From positions 1 to 64,000 of the forward strand of contig JAJIRX010000147.1 of the NCBI GenBank assembly GCA_023853785.1: a DNA stretch of 64,000 bases, written 5' to 3'. The notes beneath the pieces were generated by a model. That model was not told where the DNA came from. It saw only the letters and a program-made list of their open reading frames with translations, and did no database searches. The position numbers and the translations under genes are program-made. The stretch comes from Psilocybe azurescens (taxonomy: Eukaryota; Basidiomycota; Agaricomycetes; Agaricales; Agrocybaceae). Shown here one piece after another: positions 1-10,797 of the stretch; position 1 is the first letter of the stretch; every line of letters begins with the position of its first letter.

Positions 1-1861
1 GAGATTTATCTATAAGCTTTAGAGCATCTGTCTTGACTCTATTGCATGCAGAAGCCAGGTTATTATTTTGCATTTTTATCTGGAAGCACATCCTCAATAT
101 TCAACATTGAAGCCCATTCACAGTCCACTTCAATCTCCATTCCAACTTTCAATCTCCACTTCAACCATTTGATCAGCTACATTCCCTATCAATGATTCAA
201 TCATCTATCTATTTTGAACCTCAAGGCTATATGCAGCTTATTTCTGGACATCATTTATCCATCCTAGTGCAATAGTACCACAGCACATCATATATCACCA
301 TCGTCATCACATTTGGTCATCTATAACTATTTTGTCCTTAACTGGATTCCACATATGCAGCAAATCTTTGTCTAACTCAGCAGTCTTGGTAATGGATGAC
401 TGAGCTGTGCCATGAATAGACTGGTTCTATTCATTAGCATGGTACTTGTTCGCTATTTTGGCTCCTTTTCTATTGTCTGACACTTTCATATGATTGATCC
501 TTCCTTCCTTTGTCATTCTTGCTTATTGTACTTACTCAGCTTTGCTTCTTTCTTACTCATCTCACTTTGCTTTTCATAATCCTGCTTATACTTCTTACTC
601 ATCCTATGTTACTTACTTACTCATCCTTCTATTTTTCACTCCTAAACTCCATCAGCCTTCAATCTATTGTATGTAGTTGGCAGATTGATCTATTAGGTGT
701 CGTTCTACAGAATGATTAGTATAGTCTGGACGCTTGATCTCTTTAAATATTTTTCTATGTTCTTTGGTATATAAACCATGTATTAGTATCGTTTGGAATA
801 CAAGGAAGTTACAAGCCCCAACTTTCTTCACAGCAAAATCAAGTTATCAAGTACTCAGTCCCAGCACTCCAGCATATTCAATCAATCTCTATCAGTATTC
901 AGCACAAAATTCAACAGTTATTCCAGATCATCAAGACATCCTTCAAGGTTGTAGCAGATAACCCTCCATTCACGCTCTCATCCCAGAGCAATTTGTCCAG
1001 TTCATTTTGATCCTATCATCTTCCAAACCCTTCATTCTTCCCTCTACATCCAGATCCTCAACTCCCATTGCTTCTGTTGCTCCAGAATATTTTATTCAGC
1101 AATTTTGATCTTGTTGTCATCTTCATCCATCGCTCCAGACACTCTCTATCTGCCTCTCTATGTTTTTGATTTTTTTGGCTGAGGAATATCACTTAAGTCG
1201 TCACCTTCGATTGCCCTAGTCATCCCTCATTCACCTCACTGTTCTGTTTGAGGTTTGGATCAAAACATTGCACAATCCTTCATCATCTATCACTCCAGGC
1301 CACTCAAGCCATTACTCCATCAACAGGCTTTACTTCTAGCTTTGCAGACACTGCAGACACAATTGAAGCACACTAGGATCAAGACTACATTCTCACTCCT
1401 GCCCCTGTATCAATCCCTACAAATTGTCTAGTCATTTGGCCCCTCCACAGTCATCACTCTTTGTTCACACCGTTCTACCCTAATCAAGTTGGGTTGCTTC
1501 CTCCCAGTAAACACTCAAGGGCAATTTTATATTCTCCCATCCATTCCTCCTCCTCCTTCAGACGTCCCTGCCCTCCTCAGACCACATACATCTTCACAAC
1601 CTAGTGGCCAAGCCAGCCCTCACTTTAACTCAACAGGAGAGAGTCGTCTTATCTAGTCTAAACCATTCCTCTCTGGTTTGTGTTTTGGTTTTTGATTTAT
1701 ATATCAAATCACACACCACGTAGTTCAGCACGTCTTTGCACCAATGAAATTAAATTGAATGAAAGGCGAGTTGATTCCAGTATTTGAATAAAATCATTTT
1801 TTTTGAGTGCGAGTCACTATTGCTCAAAATGCGAATTCTTTGCACACTCATCGACTTGCTC
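1..1861. other. AT-rich intergenic region without a recognisable gene
   Basis: Only short, low-complexity reading frames rich in Leu, Ser and Tyr are present. I see no conserved motif, no plausible chain of short introns and no recognisable transposon protein. The stretch ends where repeat-like DNA begins near position 1862. It could be decayed transposon sequence, but nothing in it lets me name a family. Confidence 0.5.
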
Positions 1862-2090
1862 AGTGAGTCAAATACTGTATACTTTGGTGTAAGTTTTACA
1901 TATAGCAATTATATACATAAATTCTGTAAGTAAAACAAACAGAAATTCTGTACTTTGACTGTAAGTTTTCTTTACAGAACTGTGTTTGTATAACATGCAA
2001 CAATTACATACACAATATCTGTATGTTTTACATACAGATATGGTGTATACAATTGCTGTATGTTATACAAACATAACTTGTCTTCGACAT
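1862..2090. repeat. fragment of the foldback repeat found intact at 26651-27459
   Basis: This stretch is built from the same short palindromic blocks (CTGTATGT...ACATACAG, AATTCTGT...ACAGAA) as the complete element at 26.65-27.46 kb. It reads partly in the right-arm and partly in the left-arm orientation, ending in the block around ATACAAACATAACTTGTC that both arms share. No terminal inverted repeat is visible here, so it is a degraded or rearranged fragment. Confidence 0.6.
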
Positions 2091-2734
2091 TCTGGACTCT
2101 ATCCCCAACATGCCTGTCCGGAGATGGGTCCCGTTCTCTGCACTTGAGATGCGGGAAGCCTGAGGACTTGTCACTCCCCACGTGTTCTGATCAGCACTGA
2201 TCAGCCACCAAAACACTTTTCACCACCCAAATAGCCTGCAATTGCCCAAATTTTTGGCTGAACAGATCTGAACAGATCTGATCAGAAAACTCAGAACTGA
2301 TCAGCTAACTCAGAAACTGAGTCAATTATTTTCAACAAAAACTGAGCGGTACTACTCAGCTCCAGGTCAGATTATCTATAATAAAATAAATGTCACATAC
2401 CAGGAATTAAAAGATCTGCACCTAATTTGGTACTGTCTGCAGTATATACAAAAGAAAATTCTTGTTTGAAGTGAGCATTCAATATTCAAGTAATAAAATT
2501 TCAAAAATGCATTCATTAAAAATTGAACCCAGGGCTACAGACAAGTCACATAACTTGAACTTTACAGTATTTTGCATATTGAACATGCTGACATAATTTT
2601 CATATGATGAGATAATTACAAGCATATTGCCCTCAATTTTCTGATTATTTTGATATATAATATGTGGATATAGCTTGAGAGGAAGTGCCAGAATATATTA
2701 TTGGGTGTTGTAAAGAAGGGTATACATACCTGAG
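2091..2734. other. intergenic DNA between repeat fragments
   Basis: No gene is supported. Around 2190-2365 there is a local cluster of short overlapping palindromes based on CTGATCAG and ACTCAG. The sequence does not match the middle of the intact foldback element, so it is either older insertion DNA or the former flank. Confidence 0.4.
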
Positions 2735-3169
2735 CAAGTCGAATACTGTATGTTTTGGTGTAAGTTTGACATGCAGTAATTACATACACAAATTCTGTTT
2801 GCTTTACTAACAGAAGTTCTGTTCTTTAACTGTAAGTTTTATGTATTTAGACAAGTTATGTTTGTATAACATACAGCAATTGTATACACCATATCTGTAT
2901 GTAAAACATACAGTAATTATATACAGCTATTCTGTATCTTTGACAAACAGCCAAAGAAAAGAAATTCTGTTTATTTGGTATTTTATTTACTTACAGCTTA
3001 GAAACAGAAATAGTGTTTGCTTAACATACAGCCACCAAACATAATATATGTCTGATATCTGTATTATTTCTAAACATAATTGTTGTATACCATACATACA
3101 TCAATTATTACATAAGTCATGTATATAAATCACTGTATGTCAGACATACAGCGATCGGCGCCAGCAGTG
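2735..3169. repeat. right half of a foldback (CACTG...CAGTG) element
   Basis: The stretch from the block GAATACTGTATGTTT to the terminus GGCGCCAGCAGTG at 3157-3169 parallels the right arm of the complete element at 27070-27459 block for block. The matching left terminus CACTGCTGGCG is absent from the upstream 2.7 kb, so the left arm has been lost. The preserved end lies only 266 bp upstream of the start codon chosen for the Dbf2-like kinase gene, so it may contribute promoter sequence. Confidence 0.7.
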
Positions 3170-3435
3170 CTAGGGTTCTCCTTTGAAGTGATCAGGAAAA
3201 CTCTAAAGCAAGGGCACGTGATGTTAGTCCTTACCATATCCGGCCCGGCGGTTCAATATGTCAACGTGACGTTTGAAGAGTTGGATTTCCACTCTACTGC
3301 TTCCCTTAAAGTTACTTACTTTTGTTCAAGCATTATCGCCATGCCACAGACGCCAATTCCCTCAGGACATCCTTCCCCAACTAAACAGATATCTGGACTT
3401 CCTCAGTATTCCTCCCATACTATCACGATATCCAT

Positions 3436-5527
3436 ATGGATACTGCCAAAGGTCTAACCTCTCTACAGAGCTACAACGACATTCGCATGGCGACCGCTAA
3501 AGGCAACCATCTAGGCGATGACATCCGAATGGAAACAGCAAGAGGTGGCTCAACAGTCAAACCACAAAGCGGGTTCCAAGTCTGGGAGAGGGAGTTGTTG
3601 GATAGTGGCGAGGTGAAAAGAAAGGCAACGGTTGCGCAGCTCTGCAAGTATAACTGGGGTAGATTCCTGATTCCCCTCTGACACATCTGTTCTTCAATCT
3701 GCGCAGATTTCCTGGATTACTACTTCCAGACACTGGGATACATCGCTGCACGGAAAGATCGGCGCACAAAGTTCGATAAGGATACCGCGTCGCGGAACCT
3801 CAAAGGCGCGGAATATCAGAAAGAGTTCAAGTCATATTGCGGTCGCGAGCGTGTCATCCTACGGCGGCGGCGGACAAAACTCAAAGTCGATCAGTTCCAC
3901 ATCATCGCGCAAGTTGGACAGGGTGGATATGGCGAGGTGTTCTTGGCAAGAAAGCAAGAATCAGGGGAAGTATGTGCGCTCAAAAGATGAGAAAACGAAC
4001 ACTGTTCAAAATGGACGAGGTGAGCACCCCTCTTCACTCTTTCCTTTATACATCTTATCCCAATCATCAGATCCGCCACGTCCTCGTTGAACGCGACATC
4101 CTCACTGCCACCAAAACACCATGGCTAGTTCGCCTCCTGTACGCATTCCAAGATCCAGAGCATGTATATCTCGCCATGGAATACGTCCCCGGCGGTGACT
4201 TCCGCACCCTTCTCAACAACTCGGGCGTCCTGAAAGAAGAACACGCGAGATTTTACATTAGCGAGATGTTCGCCGCCGTAAATGAACTGCACAAGCTTGG
4301 GTACATTCATCGCGATCTCAAACCTGAGGTGTGTATCCAATGTGCATATCGGATTGGAAATAGCTGATCTAATCTCTGCGAAGAACTTCTTGGTGGACGG
4401 CTCTGGTCATGTTAAATTAACAGATTTCGGACTAGCCACTGGGGCCCTGAATCCAAAGCGTATCGAATCGCTAAAAGTCAAGGTACATCCTTTCACATCT
4501 TGCAGTAGGGCATAGATCTTGACTTCTATGTGCATAGCTCGACAAGGTGAAAGACAACCAAATCATCCATCGCTCCACAATCGAACGGCGATCCATCTAT
4601 CGTTCCATCCGACACGAAGACCCCCGCTACGCAGACTCCATCGTCGGCTCCCCAGACTACATGGTAATCTCCCTCTCCCTCTAACCTCCCTCCTCGAGGC
4701 TCACATTCCACCCCACTCCTAGGCCCCCGAAGTACTGCGCGGCAAACCATATACCTACTCTGTTGACTACTGGTCGCTCGGCTGCATCTTCTTCGAGTTT
4801 CTCGCCGGGTTCCCTCCATTCAGCGGCAGCACCCCAGAAGAAACCTGGACGAACCTCAAAAACTGGACCAAAGTCCTCCGCCGGCCGGAGTACGACAAAC
4901 CCGAAGACCTCATCTTCAATCTCAGCGATACAGCATGGGACGCCGTCACCCGGTCAGTACCCTTCTCCCTCTCCCCAATTCAAAATCTCCGTCTGTTTTA
5001 CCTGTGTAAGCTCACCTACCGTTATACAGCATAATCGCCCACGCCAGCGTCCGCTACGCAACCCTCGACCAAGTCACCTCGCATCCCTTCTTCAAACACG
5101 TCAAATGGGAGGACCTGCGCGCCGTGCGCGCACCTTCGTCCCCGCCCTCGACTCCGAGATCGACACCGGGTACTACGACGACTTCTCCTCCCCCGAAGAC
5201 ATGGCCAAATACGCCGAAGTCAAGGAAAAGCAGCAGAACGTCGACAAGGTCAAGGAGAAGGACGAGCCATTCGCCAGGGGCGTGTGGGTTGGGTTCACGT
5301 TTGGCAAGAATGGGCCCGGCTCAAAGGCGGTTGCTCAAGGGGATACGACGATGGTGCGCTGGCGACCATCTTCTAGAATGCCCTTCCCCTCCCAGCCTCG
5401 TCCTACCCTCTCCTCTCTTGTCGTATATGCACATGCACACGTATACGTATACATCCACTCCAGACCCTCACGCACGTCCACATCCAAGCCCAAGTCTACA
5501 CCCCAGCTTCACTATCGTTTTTGTTAA
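3436..5527 (+). CDS. DBF2: Dbf2/Sid2-type NDR-family AGC protein kinase
   Basis: Seven exons: 3436-3658, 3707-4019, 4071-4328, 4384-4482, 4538-4663, 4723-4952 and 5030-5527. The N-terminal docking region is followed by a full kinase domain with Gly loop GQGGYGEV, catalytic IHRDLKPEN (split by an intron), DFG, SPDYMAPE and HPFFK. The long insert between DFG and APE is typical of NDR/LATS kinases. The C-terminal tail carries a hydrophobic motif near VGFTF. Family role: the mitotic-exit/septation network kinase that works with Mob1. Two single-base losses break the frame, in A4 at 3982-3985 (just after ALK) and in CC at 5133-5134 (before VPALDSEID). With both repaired the protein is about 580 residues. 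The start and the last 50 or so residues are uncertain. Confidence 0.93.
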
Positions 5528-5587
5528 ATCCACACCATCCATCACCTAATACCCTACGAGCCCCTCTATAAGATACCATTTTTTTAG

Positions 5588-5593
5588 AATAAA
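5588..5593 (+). terminator. AATAAA polyadenylation-like signal after the kinase gene
   Basis: A canonical AATAAA lies about 60 bp after the kinase stop codon, in T-rich DNA. Fungal poly(A) signals are loose, so this is suggestive only. Confidence 0.35.
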
Positions 5594-6888
5594 GTCTAGA
5601 TACCTCCCTCTCGATATCTTTCTGTTTGTATCCTTTCCCATCCCATCCTTTCCTGTCCTTTCTCGCCTTCTGGATTGCCCACCCTCTAGGGCCCCTTCAA
5701 CGCATTGTCTCTTCTGGACTTCATTGAATGTTTAACAATTGTATAACCCCGAAAACTTGTCCCCGGAAAGGCATCGTCCAACACACGGTTGCCTTGCATT
5801 TCACCCGCGTTCGCGTCTGCAGATCAATTATAAATAAGAGACCGAATGTATGCATCATACAAACTACAAAGTACAAAGAACACAGCGAAATGCAACAAAA
5901 TAAGGAGAATCCGTCTGCGGTGCAAGATGGACAAGCACGCCTGTGAGAGAATGTGGGCAGCTGCGGTGTACACATAGCTCGACACCAAAGCCAGAGTCAA
6001 ACTTAGTACAGTACATGTAGGGAGGCCAACACAAGGAGCGGAAGGGAGAGGCATTGTGGTATCCTACAGGCTGCGGATAGCAAGGTACGAGTAGGAAGTA
6101 GGAAGTAGAAAGGAGGGCGGATAGACGACAGGGCAGGACCTAACCATGTGATGTGATGCGACAACATCAGGACAACGATAACGAATGAATGAACGTGAAG
6201 ATTTAGGTGATCCACAGAAGATAAACATGTCGAGCTGAGTCTATGGTCGAGATTCTGGATGTGGGGAGGACGGTCGGATCGATGGGGTGAGACGATGTCG
6301 TCTGTCTGGTTCGTGCGTGCGTGCCGATTAAGTTATTAAAAGGGAAAGACTTTTGTTATAAATCGGGACCAGTGAAGTGGGAGCAAGTGTGAACCAGGGA
6401 ATCAGAAACCAAGATACAGAGGAAATAGAGAAACAAAGGGGTCGTGTAAGGATGATGGGTGGTATGGTATTAAAGAAAATGTCCCGGATTAAAGTACTGT
6501 TTTTTTTTAGGGGTAATACGTTATAGAGTCGATATCGTCGCAGAGAAAGAGAGATCCAGTTGTAAGGGTGAAGGAATTAAAGAATGGGGGATGTTCGCTC
6601 CGTTCAGAGACAAAGAAAGTGTCCGATCATCGTCTCGACATCAATGTCGAGATGAATAAAATAAGATCTTCAGAAAACGAAACCGGAAGGCACATGAAGT
6701 GAAGTGAAGGTCATAGAGTTGGTACAGTGAGCGAGATCCGGCGTTAAATAATCTAAGACTGTTAAATTGGAAAAATCAGAACACTTCTAGGAGAGTACTA
6801 TCACCGGAGAAGAGACGTACAAGTGGCATAATTAGTTGGTTGCTATAAATTAAAAGTATACTTGCAGAGAACTCGTACTCGAACTGAG
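5594..6888. other. 1.3-kb convergent intergenic region
   Basis: It lies between the 3' ends of the kinase gene (+) and the next gene (-). I see no conserved protein, no paired repeat and no RNA gene; the short reading frames here are not convincing. It probably contains the 3' untranslated regions of both neighbours. Confidence 0.5.
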
Positions 6889-8182
6889 CTAAAATCTGTT
6901 GCTACTGCGTGTCGTCATAGTCATATTCGTCGTTGTCACCCTGGCAGAGTGTCTTCTGGCAGGGGTAGCCCATGATTTGCGCCCGTACTGCAAGCAAGAA
7001 AGAGGCGATGCTTAACGAATGGAAGGATAAATAGAAGAATGGATGTACTCACTTTCGGGCGTTTCTCGAGGGCGTCTTCTTCTATATGAAGGTCTGATGG
7101 GATCGAGCGCTTGATGCGGATCGTAAGCTTAGGCTCGCTCGAAGCCTGTGTCAAAAAAACAAGAAAATAAGACCAATGAGTAAACGAGTCGTTATCAACC
7201 TCGTTTTTATATATCAGCACTCACAGGTGTCTCTGGTCCACTGGTACAAGCACTCGAAGACGAAGAGGATGCGCCGCTCGAGGACGAGTAAGTCGAAGAG
7301 GACGAAGAGGAGGACGAAGACCCAGACGAACTGAACGCGCCCGTCATATCCGATCCCCAGCTCATCCTACTCTCGTCCAATCTCAGCGGGACCACCAAAT
7401 GCCTAGGCGCCCTCGCAACGCGCCTCGTATCTCCTCCCACATTAACATTAACTTCAACATGACGATGTGGGTGCACGTATTCGAGCTCGTCGTACGGCCC
7501 GTCAGGGGGAGACGGTGATCGGGAGGTCCATAGCGCCCTCATATGAGCCCGAGAGCCTGGGGCTCTCCTCTTCCTGCTCCGCCTCCTCGAGGTCAGCGTC
7601 GGTGATGTCCACATCGGCCTCAACTTCGGCGTCGGTATCAATCGTCGAGATCGACCAGCGCGATGTGACTGGGCGCCACGGCACATTCTGGCCCCTCAAT
7701 ACCACCGGCGCCTGTGCAGACGTGCCCAGCTCCACACTGGCAGTCGAGTACACTGACACAGCGGACTCGAACAACTCCTCCTCCTCTGGCACGATGTCGC
7801 TCGGGATCTCGCACCTCAGCACGGGGCGATTAACTCGCCTAATGATCTCCCTCTCACGGCCCACGACCGCGCGGCTGATCTCGGTCTCTCTAAACAATAT
7901 CGGCGCCGGGGCAACTATGACAGGGGAATATTGAGGCTGAGACGGGGGCGGCGTGGCGAGGACAGGAAGCGGAATGATGCTGATCTGCTTGGGGTCGAGC
8001 TTCAGCGCCGCTTCGATGCATACGCTGAGTGCGAGCTTCCTTGCGCGCTGCTTCGCGTGGTGCGTGAGGTTCAGCGAGTCGCGGAAGGACGCAGCGAGCC
8101 GTGACACACGGTCGTTCGCACGGCGCACTATCGCGTTGATGTTGGACAGACGATAGGACGTGGTTGCGTGTGAAGAAGACAT
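6889..8182 (-). CDS. unrecognised basidiomycete protein with Ser-rich tract
   Basis: Minus-strand exons 8182-7225, 7145-7053 and 6987-6889 with good GT..AG borders give about 382 residues. The ATG at 8182 follows a CT/AT-rich leader and opens MSSSHATTSYRLSNI. The first 100 residues are mildly basic and helical (ANDRVSRLAASFRDSLNLTH). An acidic stretch, a long Ser run near the end of exon 1, and a basic motif (LTIRIKRSIPSD...EKRPK) follow. The frame is interrupted at a 5-base homopolymer (7505-7509 on the plus strand); removing one base joins VS to PDGPYDELEYVHPHRH. I recognise no domain. The final exon could also be read in another frame ending in an Asp/Tyr-rich tail. Confidence 0.6.
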
Positions 8183-8760
8183 GGTGATGATGATGATTAT
8201 TTGTTGACTATGAGGATGATGATGATGGTAGTAAATGACAGTAGTATGGATGCGATGGGCAGATTCTAGTCGCACTAGGATGCGATGAACGAGGAGTTCT
8301 TGATCGTGGTCGTCGTTGGGATGGATCCTATTCACGGCAGTAAGAACACGCGCTGCGTGTATCAAATCGAAGGAGGAGCAAAAGAAAACAGAGAGAGGGG
8401 AGAGCCGTAAAAGAAGGGTCTGCGGAAATATAACTTTATGCTCAAGCGTATTATAAGGAAACGGGGAGCTTGGACCCACAACGGTGGCTGAAGAGGAAAA
8501 CCTCCGAATAGACAAAAGAGAGCAGGGACATGCTATTGTTTCTCAAGCCAGATCAGATAAGAACAAGGACACGAGCAAGGCGGCCGTAGACGCTGAGGCA
8601 CAGAATTAGATGCCCTTGTACTTTTGTCTTCCGACTTGTGTGCCACTTCCTTTTTCGAGTTCCCTTTTGTTCTCCGCTCTCACGGCATGCCGCACGTGAT
8701 CGCGAAACTGCTCGCTCTCGCTCGATCAGATTCTCTTGACTCTCGAGCAACACACTGCAA
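8183..8760. promoter_or_regulatory. divergent intergenic promoter region
   Basis: This 578-bp gap separates the start codons of the Ser-rich protein gene (-) and RPA12 (+). Short ATG/GAT repeats lie just upstream of the minus-strand start (around 8183-8235). No TATA box or specific operator can be assigned with confidence. Confidence 0.4.
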
Positions 8761-9448
8761 ATGTCTTCCGGTGCCCACAAAATCGGTCAGCTACCACTTG
8801 TCATGCGGGCATAAAATTCAGGAGGGAACTAACCAGCTGGCAACGAAAGCATAGGCTCACTTTTGTTCTGCCCCAACTGCGGCACGCTGCTCTCACTGCC
8901 GAGAGATGGGGAAAAATTTGTGACTTGCGAACAGTGCAATTACGAGGAACCGGCTACCTGTACGTGCTCCCACCGTTAGATGTGACTGTCAAAAGGTGTT
9001 GACGACCAGAGCGGGCCTGGCTTAGCATACGAAAATGTCATCATCACCACACGGTCAGATCCCGAAGCCTTCCCCCTCTGCATTGAGACAAAAGCGGAAA
9101 ACGCAGACTAAGCACCACGAAACGGGCGATAAAGGTACACTGGTGAGTGTCGTAATCGATGGGCTGCTGCCTCATGGTTGCTGAATATATGTCTTGCTTG
9201 GGCAGGTGTCTGAAAAGTGCCCCTCATGTGGGCATCTCGAAGCCTACTCGAAAGAGATGCAGGTACGTCTGACTGAAATAGCAACGAAGCGAAACTCTAA
9301 AATGACTGTGATTGCAGCTACGAAGCGCGGACGAGGGCTCGACGGTATTCTACACGGCAAGCTGGTATATTTTGGGTTGGCGAAAACGACTGCTGACAGT
9401 TGGTGATAGTGCAATGGCTGCCAGCACAAATGGCGGGTGAACAACTAG
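8761..9448 (+). CDS. RPA12: DNA-directed RNA polymerase I subunit Rpa12
   Basis: Six exons: 8761-8785, 8855-8959, 9026-9142, 9206-9262, 9318-9356 and 9410-9448, about 126 residues. The N-terminal zinc ribbon is CPNC...CEQC. The C-terminal TFIIS-like zinc ribbon is CPSC...TCNGC and contains LRSADEG, with the RSADE acidic hairpin that places this family in the polymerase active site for RNA cleavage. Function: pol I subunit for rRNA transcription, proofreading and termination in the nucleolus. The last intron (9357-9409) starts with GC instead of GT (ACG|GCAAG). A C5 run at 9072-9076 has one base too many; with four C the frame continues AFPSALRQKRK as expected. The stop codon ends one base before the OST5 stop codon on the other strand. 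Confidence 0.96.
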
Positions 9449-9449
9449 A

Positions 9450-9795
9450 TTACACGTATACGCCCGCGGAACAGAACAGGGCAACGACTCCAAAGCCACC
9501 TAGAATGCTGGCCGCAACGGCGACGAGGGGTTCTCGAAGGGCGAGCTTGTCTTTTGGAAGACTGTATACTGTTGAGGATGATATCTGCTGTATAATTAAT
9601 TTACGTACGTTGAAAAGTAGAAGGCGAGGGCAAAGGTGGGAAGGAGGAAGAGGGCGGATGCGAAAGGCAGGAGTGCGGTGGGGACGATTGGAGAGAAAGC
9701 GGGCAATGAATGATGCAATGCCTTGTATGAATATGGTTAGCAATTGTAAATAGGATATGGGAGTAACTCACCCTGGCGTGCTGGTAGTCGTCCAT
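9450..9795 (-). CDS. OST5: oligosaccharyltransferase subunit Ost5 (TMEM258 family)
   Basis: Exons 9795-9772, 9721-9609 and 9561-9450 encode 82 residues. Two hydrophobic membrane segments are seen, around LLPFASALFLLPTFALAFYF and VAASILGGFGVVALFCSAGV. The conserved ending GFGVxxLxxxxGVYV matches the Ost5/TMEM258 family, which sits in the endoplasmic reticulum membrane as a small subunit of the N-glycosylation complex. The gene is too spliced and small to show as one reading frame. It is convergent and nearly overlapping with RPA12, and divergent from YOP1 with 146 bp between start codons. The ER membrane roles of Ost5 and Yop1 are thematically related, but the pairing may be chance. Confidence 0.88.
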
Positions 9796-9941
9796 GATGA
9801 AAGTGAGTGGAGTGAGTGAGTGTTGCAGCGGTGGTGCTGACGTACGAGTGAAACAAACACGTGTCATCAATCCATATCAACCCTTTTTCAACGACGCCTC
9901 TCTTTTTCTCAACATTCACCTCTACCACTATCATCACGATC
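9796..9941. promoter_or_regulatory. 146-bp bidirectional promoter between OST5 and YOP1
   Basis: The two start codons face away from each other with only 146 bp between them, so both core promoters and 5' leaders must fit here. The YOP1 side is CT-rich (CTCTTTTTCTCAACATTCACC), as is usual just before fungal start codons. No TATA box is obvious. Confidence 0.5.
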
Positions 9942-10797
9942 ATGTCCGCAGCTCAACGAGTCCAGCAACATCCCCTCTTCGTCCAGGCTCAGAATAAGGC
10001 CTCCTACTACAACGCCCAGCTCGACAAGGAGGTATTCAACCCATCCTTCAATGCTCCCTCACACTCTTACTCACTTAAAAATATAGCTCACAAAGTATCC
10101 TGTCCTCATCAACCTCGAGCAGCGCACCCAGGTGCCAAAGACGTACGCCGTCCTCGGAGGTCTTATCTTCATCGTCTTCCTCCACACCTTCAACGCCCTC
10201 GCCGCTCCCATCTCAAACCTCGTCGGCTGGGGTCTCCCCGCCTACCTCTCCTTCAAGGCCATCGAGTCTCCCTCGCCCCACGATGACGTCCAGTGGCTCA
10301 CATACTGGGTCGTATTCGGCTTCTTCAACTTCCTAGAATCCTTTGCCCTCCGTCTCGTTCTCTACTATGTTCCCTGGTACTTTGCCTTCAAGTCTCTCTT
10401 CATCGTTTGGCTCCAGCTCCCAGCATTCCGCGTATGCCATTCTCTTCTTTCCTTATTTTCTTTTCTCTCCTTCTTTCCTCCCCTACATCCTCCGCACTTC
10501 CACTTTACAACTTCTACTCTATACCACCCCCATAAAATCCAAACACGCTTCCTCCTCTCCTCGTGTGCCACGTCTTTCGCCGATCTTTTTTTTTTTACCC
10601 GTCGCTTTGGCGATTTGTTCACAAACACATTACGAACTCTCGCTGACATCTTTCTCTTTTCTATCCCCATATATATACAGGGCGCACAAACTGCCTACTT
10701 CACCATCATTAAGCCCGTGCTCGCCAACGTAAGCTCCCAAAGTCGCGTTGCCGCGCCTGCGACCACCAACCCCGAGCCCACCGCTCACTCCGAGTAA
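9942..10797 (+). CDS. YOP1: Yop1/REEP-DP1 endoplasmic reticulum membrane-shaping protein
   Basis: Exons 9942-10031, 10087-10431 and 10681-10797 encode about 183 residues. The TB2/DP1/HVA22 signature is clear: paired hydrophobic hairpins around YAVLGGLIFIVFLHTF and LVGWGLPAYLSFKAIES, then the conserved DDVQWLTYWVVFGFFNFLES and the segment after WYFAFKSLFIVWLQLP. Family role: it inserts hairpins that curve ER tubules, with reticulons and Rab partners. Intron 2 (10432-10680, 249 nt) is unusually long for this gene neighbourhood. It is a multiple of three and stop-free, so a retained-intron form would keep the frame. Confidence 0.94.

Noticed and set aside
494..961. Overlapping plus-strand reading frames near the left end
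   Set aside because: Low-complexity Leu/Ser/Tyr composition in AT-rich DNA, mutually overlapping, no motif and no exon partners.
1440..1740. Possible LTR-like stretch
   Set aside because: No paired copy, no TG...CA borders with duplication and no retroelement proteins anywhere in the window.
7207..7320. Poly-Ser frame as a separate gene
   Set aside because: It is the end of exon 1 of the minus-strand gene 6889-8182, seen in a shifted frame because of the 7505 homopolymer.
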